The notes under the pieces were generated by a model. The model saw nothing but the letters and a program-made list of their open reading frames with translations. It had not been told where the DNA came from and made no database searches. 64,000 nucleotides of DNA from Pseudarthrobacter siccitolerans (lineage in GTDB: Bacteria > Actinomycetota > Actinomycetes > Actinomycetales > Micrococcaceae), in contig NZ_JAUSXB010000001.1 in assembly GCF_030823375.1 (NCBI RefSeq), positions 3,348,001-3,412,000 on the forward strand. The letters are read 5' to 3'. This document shows, piece after piece, positions 18,075-25,528 of this stretch. The first letter of the stretch is position 1; each line of letters starts with the position of its first letter. The translations under genes were made by a program, and so were the position numbers.

Positions 18075-19154
18075 TTAGCGGGAAGTGCTCCGCTTGGCCT
18101 CGCGTCCCGGAACTGGTCCTGCGGCTTGCCTCGCCGTTGGTCCTGCAGTTGGCCCAGCCGCCTGCTCCGCCGCTGGTCTTGCAGGCTGTCCTGCAACATC
18201 GTGACGGGTCCCCGGCCGGGACCTGCGCCGGGTCAGGCCCACGCCAATCAGGCAAACGAGGCCGCCGACCATTCCGAGCGCGGTGGGGATCTCGCCCAGC
18301 AGGAGCCAGGAGATCAGGATGGTGGTGCCGGGCACCAGGTAGGTGGTGGCTGCGAGCTTGCCGGCATCGATCAGCGAGAGCGCGTACGCCCAGGTGGTGA
18401 AGGCAATCGCCGTGGGAAAGACTCCGAGATAGACCAGTCCCATCGTCGCCCCGGGCGGTGCGGCCTGCACCTCGGCCACCAGTTGGCCTGTGAACGGCAG
18501 GCAGCATAAGGCGCCCACCAGGATCCCGAACCAGGTGGCCTGGGCGGCGGGAAACTTGCGCAGCACAGGCTTCTGGATGATGACGCTGACTGCGGCGAGC
18601 ACGGCGGCCAAGAGGCAGAGCAGCACACCCGCAACATCCGCCGTCGGACTTTCCCCCGGCCGGGAGGGCTGGCCGGAACCCCAGGCGATCAGCGCCACGC
18701 CGGCGAAGGCAACCAGGCTTCCGATGATGAGCCAGCGGGGGAAGCCTTCCTTGAGGAAGATCCCTGCCATGACGGCCACCAGGATCGGGTTCACGTTGAT
18801 GAGCAGGGCGCTGGTTCCGGCGTCCAGCACGTGCTCCGCAGCGTTCAGCGCCACGTTGTACCCGCCGAACCACATCGCGCCGTAGGCGAGGATGGGCCAC
18901 CATTCGCGGCCTTTAGGGAGGAGCCGGCTCTTCAGCAGCTGGGGCAGGACCAGCAGGGACAGTGCGACGGCGGCAACCGCCAGCCTGCCGAGTGTCAGGG
19001 AGCCGGGGGAGAAGTGGGGGCCGATGGCCCGGATGCCCACGAAGGCCGACGCCCACAGCACCACCGTCGTGACCATGGCCGCCACTCCAAGGGCTCTGGT
19101 GCGGGATGGAAGAGGCGGAGGAACGCTTGAGCTGACGCGGGTGGTTGATGCCAT
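18075..19154 (-). CDS. EamA/DMT-superfamily transporter
   Basis: 359 aa from ATG 19154; an alternative ATG at 19205 adds 17 residues. Ten membrane helices in two EamA halves (about 25-150 and 165-300), beginning GVAAMVTTVVLWASAFVGIR and with LLINVNPILVAVMAGIFLKEG ending the first half and GTTILISWLLLGEIPTALGM the second. The C-terminus is a 50-residue tail of Ala, Pro, Gln and Thr with GPTAG-like repeats. DMT members export amino acids or small metabolites; the substrate is not predictable. Confidence 0.87.
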   Translation of the reverse strand: MASTTRVSSSVPPPLPSRTRALGVAAMVTTVVLWASAFVGIRAIGPHFSPGSLTLGRLAVAAVALSLLVLPQLLKSRLLPKGREWWPILAYGAMWFGGYNVALNAAEHVLDAGTSALLINVNPILVAVMAGIFLKEGFPRWLIIGSLVAFAGVALIAWGSGQPSRPGESPTADVAGVLLCLLAAVLAAVSVIIQKPVLRKFPAAQATWFGILVGALCCLPFTGQLVAEVQAAPPGATMGLVYLGVFPTAIAFTTWAYALSLIDAGKLAATTYLVPGTTILISWLLLGEIPTALGMVGGLVCLIGVGLTRRRSRPGTRHDVAGQPARPAAEQAAGPTAGPTARQAAGPVPGREAKRSTSR

Positions 19155-19230
19155 GCTGCCAATGTAGCTGGGGGCAGGGACACCAGGCTGGCGGAAATCG
19201 GCCATGTCTAGCCAAGTTCCTGCCAAAGAT

Positions 19231-20289
19231 TCACGGAAGTTGCGGCAAAGGAGATCCCGCCCACTGCAGCAGCCGTTCCACTGGCCAGGTGGTGATGATG
19301 CGTTCGGCCGGGACACCGTTCCGTTCCGCGCGTTCGGCGCCGTACTGCAGGAAGTCCAGCTGGCCGGGCGCGTGGGCGTCACTATCGATCGAGAACAGGC
19401 ACCCTGCTTCCAGCGCCAGCTGGATCAGCGCATCCGGCGGGTCCTGGCGCTCCGGCCGGGAGTTGATCTCGACGGCCACATTGTGTTCGGCGCACGCGGC
19501 GAACACCTCTTTGGCATCGAAGTCCGACGGCGGACGCGTCCCCCGCGATCCCTCCACCAGGCGGCCGGTGCAGTGGCCCAGCACATTCGTGTGGGGATCC
19601 TGGATACCGCCAAGCATGCGCCGGGTCATGGTCTTTGAATCGGCACGAAGCTTGGAATGGACGCTTGCCACCACAATGTCCAGGCGGTCCAGCAGTTCCG
19701 GAACCTGGTCCAGCTCACCGGACTCGAGGATGTCCACCTCGATGCCGCTCAGCAGTTGCACCTTGTGGTCGTGCTGTCCGTCCGAGCCCGGGTGGTCTCC
19801 CGCATTGATCCCGTCCACCACATCCAGTTGCTGGAGGAGGCGCTCTGCCGAGAGCCCGTTGGCGATGGTGAGGTTGGGGGAGTGGTCCGTCAGCGCGACG
19901 TACTCCCTCCCGAGCACCCCGGCGGCCGCCACCATCAGCTCAATGGGGGATCCGCCGTCGGACCATTCACTGTGGCTGTGCAGATCGCCACGCAGCGCCT
20001 CCCGGATGGCGGAGCCGCCGGATGCCAGGGGCTGGATGCCTTTCTCGCGGAGGTCGGCGAGGTAGTCCGGGACCTGGCCCTCCACTGCGTCCCGGATGAC
20101 CTGGTAGGTCCGGTCGCCGATGCCCTTCATGGATTTCAGCCGGCCGTTCCGGACCCGGGCCGCCACTTCCTCCGGCGGCAGCGGGGCGATCACCGCCGCG
20201 GCTTTCCGGAAGGCCTGGACCTTGAAGGTGGCAGCGCGCCCGCGCTCCAGCCAGAAGGCAATCTCATTGAGTGCTGCAACGGCATCCAT
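19231..20289 (-). CDS. PHP-domain protein with helix-hairpin-helix N-terminus (PolX C-terminal-like)
   Basis: 352 aa. The N-terminal 80 residues (ALNEIAFWLERGRAATFKVQAF, MKGIGDRTYQVI) resemble the HhH domain of DNA polymerase beta/X. The rest is a PHP metallo-phosphoesterase with GDLHSHSEWSDGG, TDHSP, GIEVDI and DSDAHAPGQ, which are the expected metal-binding residues. The polymerase palm and fingers of PolX are absent, so this is not a polymerase. It may process DNA ends or hydrolyse a phosphoester. Confidence 0.83.
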   Translation of the reverse strand: MDAVAALNEIAFWLERGRAATFKVQAFRKAAAVIAPLPPEEVAARVRNGRLKSMKGIGDRTYQVIRDAVEGQVPDYLADLREKGIQPLASGGSAIREALRGDLHSHSEWSDGGSPIELMVAAAGVLGREYVALTDHSPNLTIANGLSAERLLQQLDVVDGINAGDHPGSDGQHDHKVQLLSGIEVDILESGELDQVPELLDRLDIVVASVHSKLRADSKTMTRRMLGGIQDPHTNVLGHCTGRLVEGSRGTRPPSDFDAKEVFAACAEHNVAVEINSRPERQDPPDALIQLALEAGCLFSIDSDAHAPGQLDFLQYGAERAERNGVPAERIITTWPVERLLQWAGSPLPQLP

Positions 20290-20341
20290 CAGTCCATCTT
20301 CACCTGTGTTTCGGGTTCAGACACGGTGTTTTTGGCCGATT

Positions 20342-20369
20342 TTGGATATTCCGAACTAAGCCCTATAGT
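20342..20369 (+). promoter_or_regulatory. Candidate promoter of the tRNA cluster
   Basis: TTGGAT at 20342-20347 and TATAGT at 20364-20369 are separated by 16 bases, a plausible housekeeping sigma-factor promoter. Transcription would start near 20376, about 80 bases before tRNA-Glu, leaving a leader to be removed by RNases. Confidence 0.45.
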
Positions 20370-20453
20370 TTTAGAGTCCAGTTCGGAGAAACGCAAAGGA
20401 CAAAGACGCAAAGCCAAGCTTTACGCCTTTTATTTTGTTCCGAACGGGTTCTG

Positions 20454-20526
20454 GCCCCCATCGTCTAGCGGCCTAGGACACCGCCCTTTCACGGCGGCGG
20501 CACGGGTTCGAATCCCGTTGGGGGTA
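20454..20526 (+). tRNA. tRNA-Glu (anticodon TTC)
   Basis: 73 nt. Acceptor GCCCCCA pairs with TGGGGGT; anticodon stem CCGCC/GGCGG encloses the loop CTTTCAC; T-loop TTCGAAT is canonical. No CCA is encoded. Confidence 0.97.
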
Positions 20527-20617
20527 CGCAAGGAACTGGTCAGGCAGGCTAAAAAAGTCTGGTAGGCTGGAAGCCTTGAAAAAAGCGGTAGAGATACTGT
20601 GAAAGCAAGAAACGCAA

Positions 20618-20691
20618 GGCCCTGTAGCGCAGTTGGTTAGCGCGCCGCCCTGTCACGGCGGAGGTCGCGGGTTCAAGTCCCGTCAGGGTCG
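20618..20691 (+). tRNA. tRNA-Asp (anticodon GTC)
   Basis: 74 nt. Acceptor GGCCCTG pairs with CAGGGTC (one G-U); anticodon stem CCGCC/GGCGG encloses CTGTCAC; T-loop TTCAAGT. CCA is not encoded. Confidence 0.97.
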
Positions 20692-20739
20692 CTCTGATTG
20701 CTGGAAGAAATTCCGGCACTCATGGTGACAAGTCACCTA

Positions 20740-20815
20740 GGCTCTGTAGCTCAGTTGGTAGAGCGTTCGACTGAAAATCGAAAGGTCACCGGATCGACGC
20801 CGGTCGGAGCCACCA
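20740..20815 (+). tRNA. tRNA-Phe (anticodon GAA)
   Basis: 73-nt body plus encoded CCA. Acceptor GGCTCTG/CGGAGCC, anticodon stem TTCGA/TCGAA with loop CTGAAAA. The T-arm stem ACCGG/CCGGT is sound but the loop is ATCGACG: position 54 is A instead of the near-universal T. Confidence 0.95.
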
Positions 20816-20821
20816 CTGGGA

Positions 20822-20857
20822 AGCATCAGTTCTTCGGAACTGGTGCTTTTCTTCTTT
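20822..20857 (+). terminator. Rho-independent terminator of the tRNA cluster
   Basis: An 11-bp stem (AGCATCAGTTC / GAACTGGTGCT, one G-U) with a TTCG tetraloop, followed by TTTTCTTCTTT, begins seven bases after tRNA-Phe. Confidence 0.92.
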
Positions 20858-21333
20858 AACCCGGGCCGCTAACCCCCACTGGGGGTTCAGGCTAACCCGA
20901 GGTAGGGGTCAATTCGGCTGTCTTCTGAGGCTTGTTCGCAAATCCTTGCCTTGAAGATTCTGATCCGCGAAAAAGCTTGGGACCGGGCCGCTCGTCGGGT
21001 CGCGTCGGGAGGTGCGGCAGGAGGTGGGCGGCACCGGCCCCACGCTGGGCTGGCCTTGCATCCTCTTCCGGACAAAACACCGTGGCGTGCGCGGTGGGAT
21101 TGTCCCGAAAAGGGTGTCTTTCGGACGGCATCCATCGGAGACATCCCGAATCGGAGTGCGGTCGAACACATTTGGCCGGTCCCGAAAATTGCGGGCGAAC
21201 AGTCCCCCAGGAAAAATTGACGGAGCCAGCAGCACTACAGGCAGGAACGTTCCGCGGTGCGGGCGTTCCTGCCTGCTGCCGTTAAGTCACAGCCAGGGGA
21301 TAGGGTTGGGACCAACAGAAGGGGGAGTGCCTG
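20858..21333. other. Non-coding gap with two inverted repeats
   Basis: About 475 bases between the tRNA terminator and the Asp23 cluster. Small open frames on both strands lack ribosome sites and family resemblance. A perfect AACCCCC/GGGGGTT hairpin (3-nt loop) lies at 20871-20887, and a perfect 12-bp inverted repeat at 21238-21275. The latter lies 58 bases before the first Asp23 gene. Confidence 0.6.
21238..21275. promoter_or_regulatory. Perfect 12-bp inverted repeat upstream of the Asp23 cluster
   Basis: CAGGCAGGAACG (21238-21249) and CGTTCCTGCCTG (21264-21275) flank a 14-base loop. No T-run follows, so attenuation, operator or leader-structure roles are all possible. Confidence 0.5.
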
Positions 21334-21795
21334 ATGGAATACCAGAACCCACAACCCGGCCAGGGCAGCCACGCTGTGCCGGCTCCGGTACCGGTTCCTG
21401 TGCCAGGTCTTGGCCGCACCGTAATCTCCGAAACCGCAGTGGCCAAGGTGGCGGGAATCGCCGCGCGTGCCGTCCCCGGCGTGTACTCGTTGGGTTCCGG
21501 ACCATCGCGTGCGCTGGGAGCTATCCGCGACGCCGTCGGAAGTTCAGACCATGCCGCCGGTGTCCATGCCGAAGTGGGCGAAACGCAGGTGGCCGTGGAC
21601 GTCAGCCTGGTGGCGAGCTACGGAACGCCGCTGCATTCCCTGGCCAATGCAGTCCGGGCCGCGGTCTACCGGGCAGTCGAGGAACTGGTGGGGCTGCAGG
21701 TGATTGAGGTCAACGTCGAAGTCACGGACGTCTATGTGCCGCCCCCTGTAAAACCTGCAGTTTCCGGCCCGGCCGAGAGGGAGGCGCTGCTGTGA
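21334..21795 (+). CDS. Asp23/Gls24 family envelope stress protein
   Basis: 153 aa; ATG 21334 is preceded by a GGGGGAG site. After a Pro-rich N-terminus the Asp23 domain runs from RTVISETAVAKVAGIAARAVPGVYSLG to LVGLQVIEVNVEVTDVYVP (about 28-138). In firmicutes Asp23 is a cytoplasmic protein anchored beneath the membrane by AmaP and abundant under alkaline or envelope stress. It starts a run of five genes joined by 4-bp overlaps. Confidence 0.92.
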   Translation: MEYQNPQPGQGSHAVPAPVPVPVPGLGRTVISETAVAKVAGIAARAVPGVYSLGSGPSRALGAIRDAVGSSDHAAGVHAEVGETQVAVDVSLVASYGTPLHSLANAVRAAVYRAVEELVGLQVIEVNVEVTDVYVPPPVKPAVSGPAEREALL

Positions 21796-21983
21796 ACCTC
21801 ACCGTCGCCGGTACTGCCATGGGCGCCTTCGTCGCGTTTATGTCCCTCCAATTTGGTTTGTGGGGCTTCCTGATATCCCTGCTCTTTATGGCCATCGGGG
21901 CATTCCTGGGCCGCGCCGCGGAAGGAAAACTGGACCTCCGCGGCGTCCTGGACGCCATCACCGGCCGGCGCTCGTCCTCATGA
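21792..21983 (+). CDS. Small DUF2273-like membrane protein
   Basis: 63 aa, GTG start overlapping the Asp23 stop by GTGA. Two membrane segments (about 5-22 and 24-40, with GLWGFLISLLFMAIGAFLGR) and a basic C-terminus ending DAITGRRSSS. Small DUF2273-type proteins regularly accompany Asp23 genes; they probably help recruit Asp23 proteins to the membrane. Family assignment is from pattern and context. Confidence 0.75.
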   Translation: MNLTVAGTAMGAFVAFMSLQFGLWGFLISLLFMAIGAFLGRAAEGKLDLRGVLDAITGRRSSS

Positions 21984-22360
21984 GCTCCACCGCCCCACTG
22001 GTCCGGGCGCGGGAGCTCAGCGGCCACAACCGCATCAGTACCCAGGCGCTGACCAGCCTTGCGAAAGCCGCTGCCGGCCAGTTCCTGGGCGTGGAGGCGG
22101 AGGACGTGCGGGCTGACTGGGCGGACGACGACGGCCTGCTGGCCCTGTCCCTTGTCACACCTATCAGCATCCCGCCCTTGACTGCCGTGGCCATCGATGC
22201 CTCGCGGGTGGATGCCGCCGGCGGCTCCATCCGGGACCGCACGGTCAGGGCAAAAGCGGGCATCCTGGCAACAGTGGCAGAGCTCAGCGGGGCGCATTTG
22301 AGCCGGGTAGACATCAGGATCAGCGGAGCAAGGATCACCGAAGGGGGACGGGTGCGATGA
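21980..22360 (+). CDS. Second Asp23-family protein
   Basis: 126 aa from ATG 21980, overlapping the previous stop by ATGA; that overlap fixes the start although the frame is open 120 bases further up. NRISTQALTSLAKAAAGQFLGV through AHLSRVDIRISG is a divergent Asp23/Gls24 domain. Distinct from the first copy in sequence, it may form mixed oligomers with it. Confidence 0.75.
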   Translation: MSSTAPLVRARELSGHNRISTQALTSLAKAAAGQFLGVEAEDVRADWADDDGLLALSLVTPISIPPLTAVAIDASRVDAAGGSIRDRTVRAKAGILATVAELSGAHLSRVDIRISGARITEGGRVR

Positions 22361-22965
22361 GCCGGCACCAGGAGGACCAATCGCCGGACATGGGCCGGGT
22401 CCTGCGCCGCGAAACCCATTCAACGCGTGCAGCGCCGGCCATTGCCGCGGCAGTCCTGGTCATGGTTTTCGCTGCCTACGGGCTCCTCGAGGCGGGCGTG
22501 CACGCCCTCGGTCAACCGGCATGGCTGATCGAGCCGCAGGTGGCTGCTGAGCGCCTTGTGGCGCTGCCCGCGGGGATCCCGCCGCTGCTTCTGGGCGCCC
22601 TCGGTGCGGTGCTGGCGATGTTTGGCCTCGTATTTTTCCTCAACGGGATCCTGCCGGGACGGCGCGCCCGGCATCTCCTGGCCGGCGGCCCGGATCCGGG
22701 CGGCCCTGCCGTGGTGGTGGACGACGAAGTCATCGCCTCCTCGTTGGCACGGCGGGCCCGGCTTGCTGCGAACGTCACGCCCGAACAGGTCATGGTGGTT
22801 GTCTCGCAGCGCCAGGTGGTGGTCAATGTCCGGCCCACGTCCGGGGTGCCAGTGGAACGGGATTCCGTGCTCGCCGCCGTCGAAAGCGAACTCGCTGCCA
22901 TGGCGCTGGACCCCTCTCCTGAGGTGCGCGTCAATGTGGCGCCGTCCGGGGTTATTGGCGCATGA
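22357..22965 (+). CDS. DUF6286-type membrane protein of the Asp23 cluster
   Basis: 202 aa, start overlapping the previous stop by ATGA. Two membrane helices (about 28-50 and 73-98) precede a cytoplasmic domain with VTPEQVMVVVSQRQVVVNVRPTSGVP. That folded part resembles the membrane-anchored Asp23-like domain of AmaP. DUF6286 proteins are recurrent partners in actinobacterial Asp23 loci; molecular role unknown. Confidence 0.78.
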   Translation: MSRHQEDQSPDMGRVLRRETHSTRAAPAIAAAVLVMVFAAYGLLEAGVHALGQPAWLIEPQVAAERLVALPAGIPPLLLGALGAVLAMFGLVFFLNGILPGRRARHLLAGGPDPGGPAVVVDDEVIASSLARRARLAANVTPEQVMVVVSQRQVVVNVRPTSGVPVERDSVLAAVESELAAMALDPSPEVRVNVAPSGVIGA

Positions 22966-23573
22966 ACAGCACCCCGACCCTGCTCAACCGGATCCTGATC
23001 ACCATCCTGGGCCTCAAACTGCTGGCCGTGGGCGTCCTGCTGATGCTGCTGGCCTCCGTCCCGGCCGTCGCTTCCTGGTGGCATTCCTGGTCCGCCGGGG
23101 CCTGGGCTGGAGTCAACCAGGCCTTCAACGCCACAAGGTTTCCAGGACGGCCCGAAAGCTGGCTGTGGATCCTGGTGGCACTGGCCCTGCTGGTGCTGAT
23201 CGGGCTTATGGTGGCCTGGGCAGCCCAGCAAGGAAAAGGCCGGGCCAACCTCCTGGCCATGGAATACGACCCCGGCGAAGTCCCCGGCGATGTGCGGATC
23301 GGCGGGGGAGTTGCGGAGCAAGCCCTGAAGCACGCCCTGGCAAACCGACCGGACCTGGCAGGGGCCAGCGTGACCACCTATAACGTCAAAGGCTCCCCCG
23401 CCTTGAAGGTTCGCCTGCTGCCGCGACAAGGGGTGGCGCCGCACCTGCTGGCAGACGAGGTGTACGCCCTGGTGGCCGCGCTCGAAGCCGTGGTAGGCAA
23501 AAGGATCCCAGTGCTGATCCACATCGGAGCCGGTGCGCGGACGCGCTTCAGCAGGGCTGAGCGCGTCCGCTGA
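22962..23573 (+). CDS. amaP: AmaP-like alkaline-shock membrane anchor protein
   Basis: 203 aa, start overlapping the preceding stop by ATGA. Two membrane helices (about 8-38 and 68-88), with the loop between them outside the membrane, then a cytoplasmic Asp23-like domain (about 105-195). This is the plan of staphylococcal AmaP, which anchors Asp23 to the membrane. It closes the cluster and ends 12 bases from the oppositely oriented glucosidase gene. Confidence 0.82.
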   Translation: MNSTPTLLNRILITILGLKLLAVGVLLMLLASVPAVASWWHSWSAGAWAGVNQAFNATRFPGRPESWLWILVALALLVLIGLMVAWAAQQGKGRANLLAMEYDPGEVPGDVRIGGGVAEQALKHALANRPDLAGASVTTYNVKGSPALKVRLLPRQGVAPHLLADEVYALVAALEAVVGKRIPVLIHIGAGARTRFSRAERVR

Positions 23574-23585
23574 CCAGCCGTGGAC

Positions 23586-25388
23586 TTAGTCCTTGGTGAG
23601 GTAGACGGTACAGTCCACCGGGATCTCGTCCATCCCGCTCCAGTCTGAGGCGGGTCCAGGACCGCTCGAAAGAACCACGGAATACCCCTCCGGAACCGGG
23701 GCGGAGGCGAAACCGAGATTGCCCAGGACCAGGACCTCTCCGTTGTGGAAGGCGAGCAGTCCGCTCTCGGGGGCATGGACCTCAGCCCACGCCAGGGAGC
23801 CCCTGCCGAGTTGCCGGGCGGACCGGAATGCGAGGGCAGTCCGGTAGAGCTCCAGGGTTGAACCCTCCACGCCTTCCTGCTGGTCGGCAGCGAGGGGGCC
23901 GAAGCTGTCCGGCTGGGGAAGCCAGGGAGCTGCTGCCGCACCTCCGCTTATCGCAAACCCATAACCAGGTGCGTCCTGTGCCCACGGCAGCGGGACCCGG
24001 CACCCGTCGCGCCCGATCTCGGCGCCGTTGGTCCTGTGGAACGTGGGATCCTGCCGCGCTTCGGCCGGCAGCGTGGTGTGCTCGGGAAGCCCCAGCTCCT
24101 CGCCCTGATAGAGGTAAGCGGAGCCAGGCAAGGCCAGCGATATCAATGTGGCGGCACGGGCGCGGGCCAGCCCCAAAGCCGGGTCGGGCTGCTCATCGTC
24201 CGCGGCGATGCCCTTCGGAAAGGTGGTGGGATCTTTGAGCCCGAACCTGGTGGTGTGGCGGACGGTGTCGTGGTTGCTCAGCACCCAAGTGCAGGGGGCA
24301 CCCACCGAAGCGGCTGCCGCCAGGGACGCGTCAATGGCCTGGGCCACGCGCTCCGCATCCCAGCCCGCCAGCAGGAAATCGAAGTTGAACGCCTGCTGCA
24401 TCTCGTCAGGCCGGGTGTAGCGGGCCAGCCGTTCAGCGGGCTCCACCCACGCCTCGGCAACCATCATGCGGTCCCCGCCGTACTCCGCCAGTACTTGGTG
24501 CCAGTCCCGGTAGATGTCATGGACGCCGTCCTGGTCGAAAAACGGAGAGGGCGGATATACGGGAGAGACGGCGCGGTGCGGTTCCTCTGCATCGGTATGG
24601 GCGCCAGGGGCGTCACCGGGAGGGGTTGGCTCCCTCCTGACTTCCGGCGTGCCTTCAACCATGGCGGCCACGCCGTCCCAGTCGGGAAGGCCGGCCTCTT
24701 TGACCAGGCCGTGGGCAACGTCCACCCGGAAGCCGTCTGCGCCGCGGTCCAGCCAGAAGCGGAGCACCGAGCGCATCTCGTCCCGCACCTCCGGGTTGTC
24801 CCAGTTCAGGTCCGGCTGCTTGGTGTCGAAAAGGTGAAGGTACCACTCACCCGGAGACCCGTCCGGCCCGGTGGTCCGGCTCCAGGCAGGTCCCCCGAAG
24901 ATCGATTTCCAGTTGTTGGGCGCCCGGTTGCCGTCTCCGGAGCCGGGGATGCCATCCTTGCCCGGCCGGAAGATGTAGCGGTCCCGCTCCGGCGAGCCGG
25001 GGGATCCCGCCAACGCCTCCTGGAACCACGCGTGCTCGTCCGAGGTGTGGTTGGGAACCAGGTCCACAATGACCTTCAAGCCCCGCTGGTGAGCTTCCTG
25101 CAACATCGCATCGAAGTCGGCCAACGAGCCGAACAGGGGGTCAACCTGGCGGTAGTCGGCAACGTCATATCCCGCATCCGCCTGAGGCGATTTGTAGAAG
25201 GGTGAGAGCCAGACGGCGTCCACGCCGAGCTGCTGAAGATAGGGCAAGTGTTGCTTGACGCCGCGAAGATCGCCCATGCCATCGCCGTTGCCGTCCGCGA
25301 AGGACCGGGGATAAATCTGGTAGACGACGACGTCCGTCCACCATTGCGTGCCGGTTGGCCGGCCGGCAGGAACGTCCGGGTTGGACAT
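23586..25388 (-). CDS. Alpha-glucosidase, glycoside hydrolase family 13
   Basis: 600 aa, cytoplasmic. The four GH13 regions are intact: DLVPNHTSD (about 109-117), GFRVDVAHG with nucleophile Asp223, VAEAWVEP with acid/base Glu312, and SNHDTVRHTTR with Asp374. VVYQIYPRSFADGNGDGMGD is the usual N-terminal signature of oligo-1,6-glucosidase/alpha-glucosidase/trehalose-hydrolase members. It is divergent from the sugar ABC importer and shares a LacI-type operator with it, so it probably hydrolyses the imported alpha-glucoside (maltose, isomaltose, sucrose or trehalose). Confidence 0.93.
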   Translation of the reverse strand: MSNPDVPAGRPTGTQWWTDVVVYQIYPRSFADGNGDGMGDLRGVKQHLPYLQQLGVDAVWLSPFYKSPQADAGYDVADYRQVDPLFGSLADFDAMLQEAHQRGLKVIVDLVPNHTSDEHAWFQEALAGSPGSPERDRYIFRPGKDGIPGSGDGNRAPNNWKSIFGGPAWSRTTGPDGSPGEWYLHLFDTKQPDLNWDNPEVRDEMRSVLRFWLDRGADGFRVDVAHGLVKEAGLPDWDGVAAMVEGTPEVRREPTPPGDAPGAHTDAEEPHRAVSPVYPPSPFFDQDGVHDIYRDWHQVLAEYGGDRMMVAEAWVEPAERLARYTRPDEMQQAFNFDFLLAGWDAERVAQAIDASLAAAASVGAPCTWVLSNHDTVRHTTRFGLKDPTTFPKGIAADDEQPDPALGLARARAATLISLALPGSAYLYQGEELGLPEHTTLPAEARQDPTFHRTNGAEIGRDGCRVPLPWAQDAPGYGFAISGGAAAAPWLPQPDSFGPLAADQQEGVEGSTLELYRTALAFRSARQLGRGSLAWAEVHAPESGLLAFHNGEVLVLGNLGFASAPVPEGYSVVLSSGPGPASDWSGMDEIPVDCTVYLTKD

Positions 25389-25414
25389 TTGGTTCCTCTC
25401 AGATAACTTTTTGA

Positions 25415-25428
25415 TGTAAACGCTTGCA
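25415..25428. promoter_or_regulatory. LacI-family operator
   Basis: TGTAAACGCTTGCA fits the LacI/CcpA-type palindrome TGnAAnCGnTTnCA exactly and sits in the 140-base gap between the divergent glucosidase and ABC importer genes. The LacI regulator three kilobases downstream is the obvious candidate to bind it. Confidence 0.85.
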
Positions 25429-25528
25429 TTACCCGCAGCAACCTTACTAGTGTGAGCGTCACCACATCAACCTCACCCAGCAAGCGCACTGTCGACTTAC
25501 TTGTCACTCAGCGAGGAGCTTCAAGCTA

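Noticed and set aside
20887-21235. Small minus-strand frames after the tRNA cluster
   Set aside because: No ribosome sites, atypical composition, no recognisable family; treated as non-coding.
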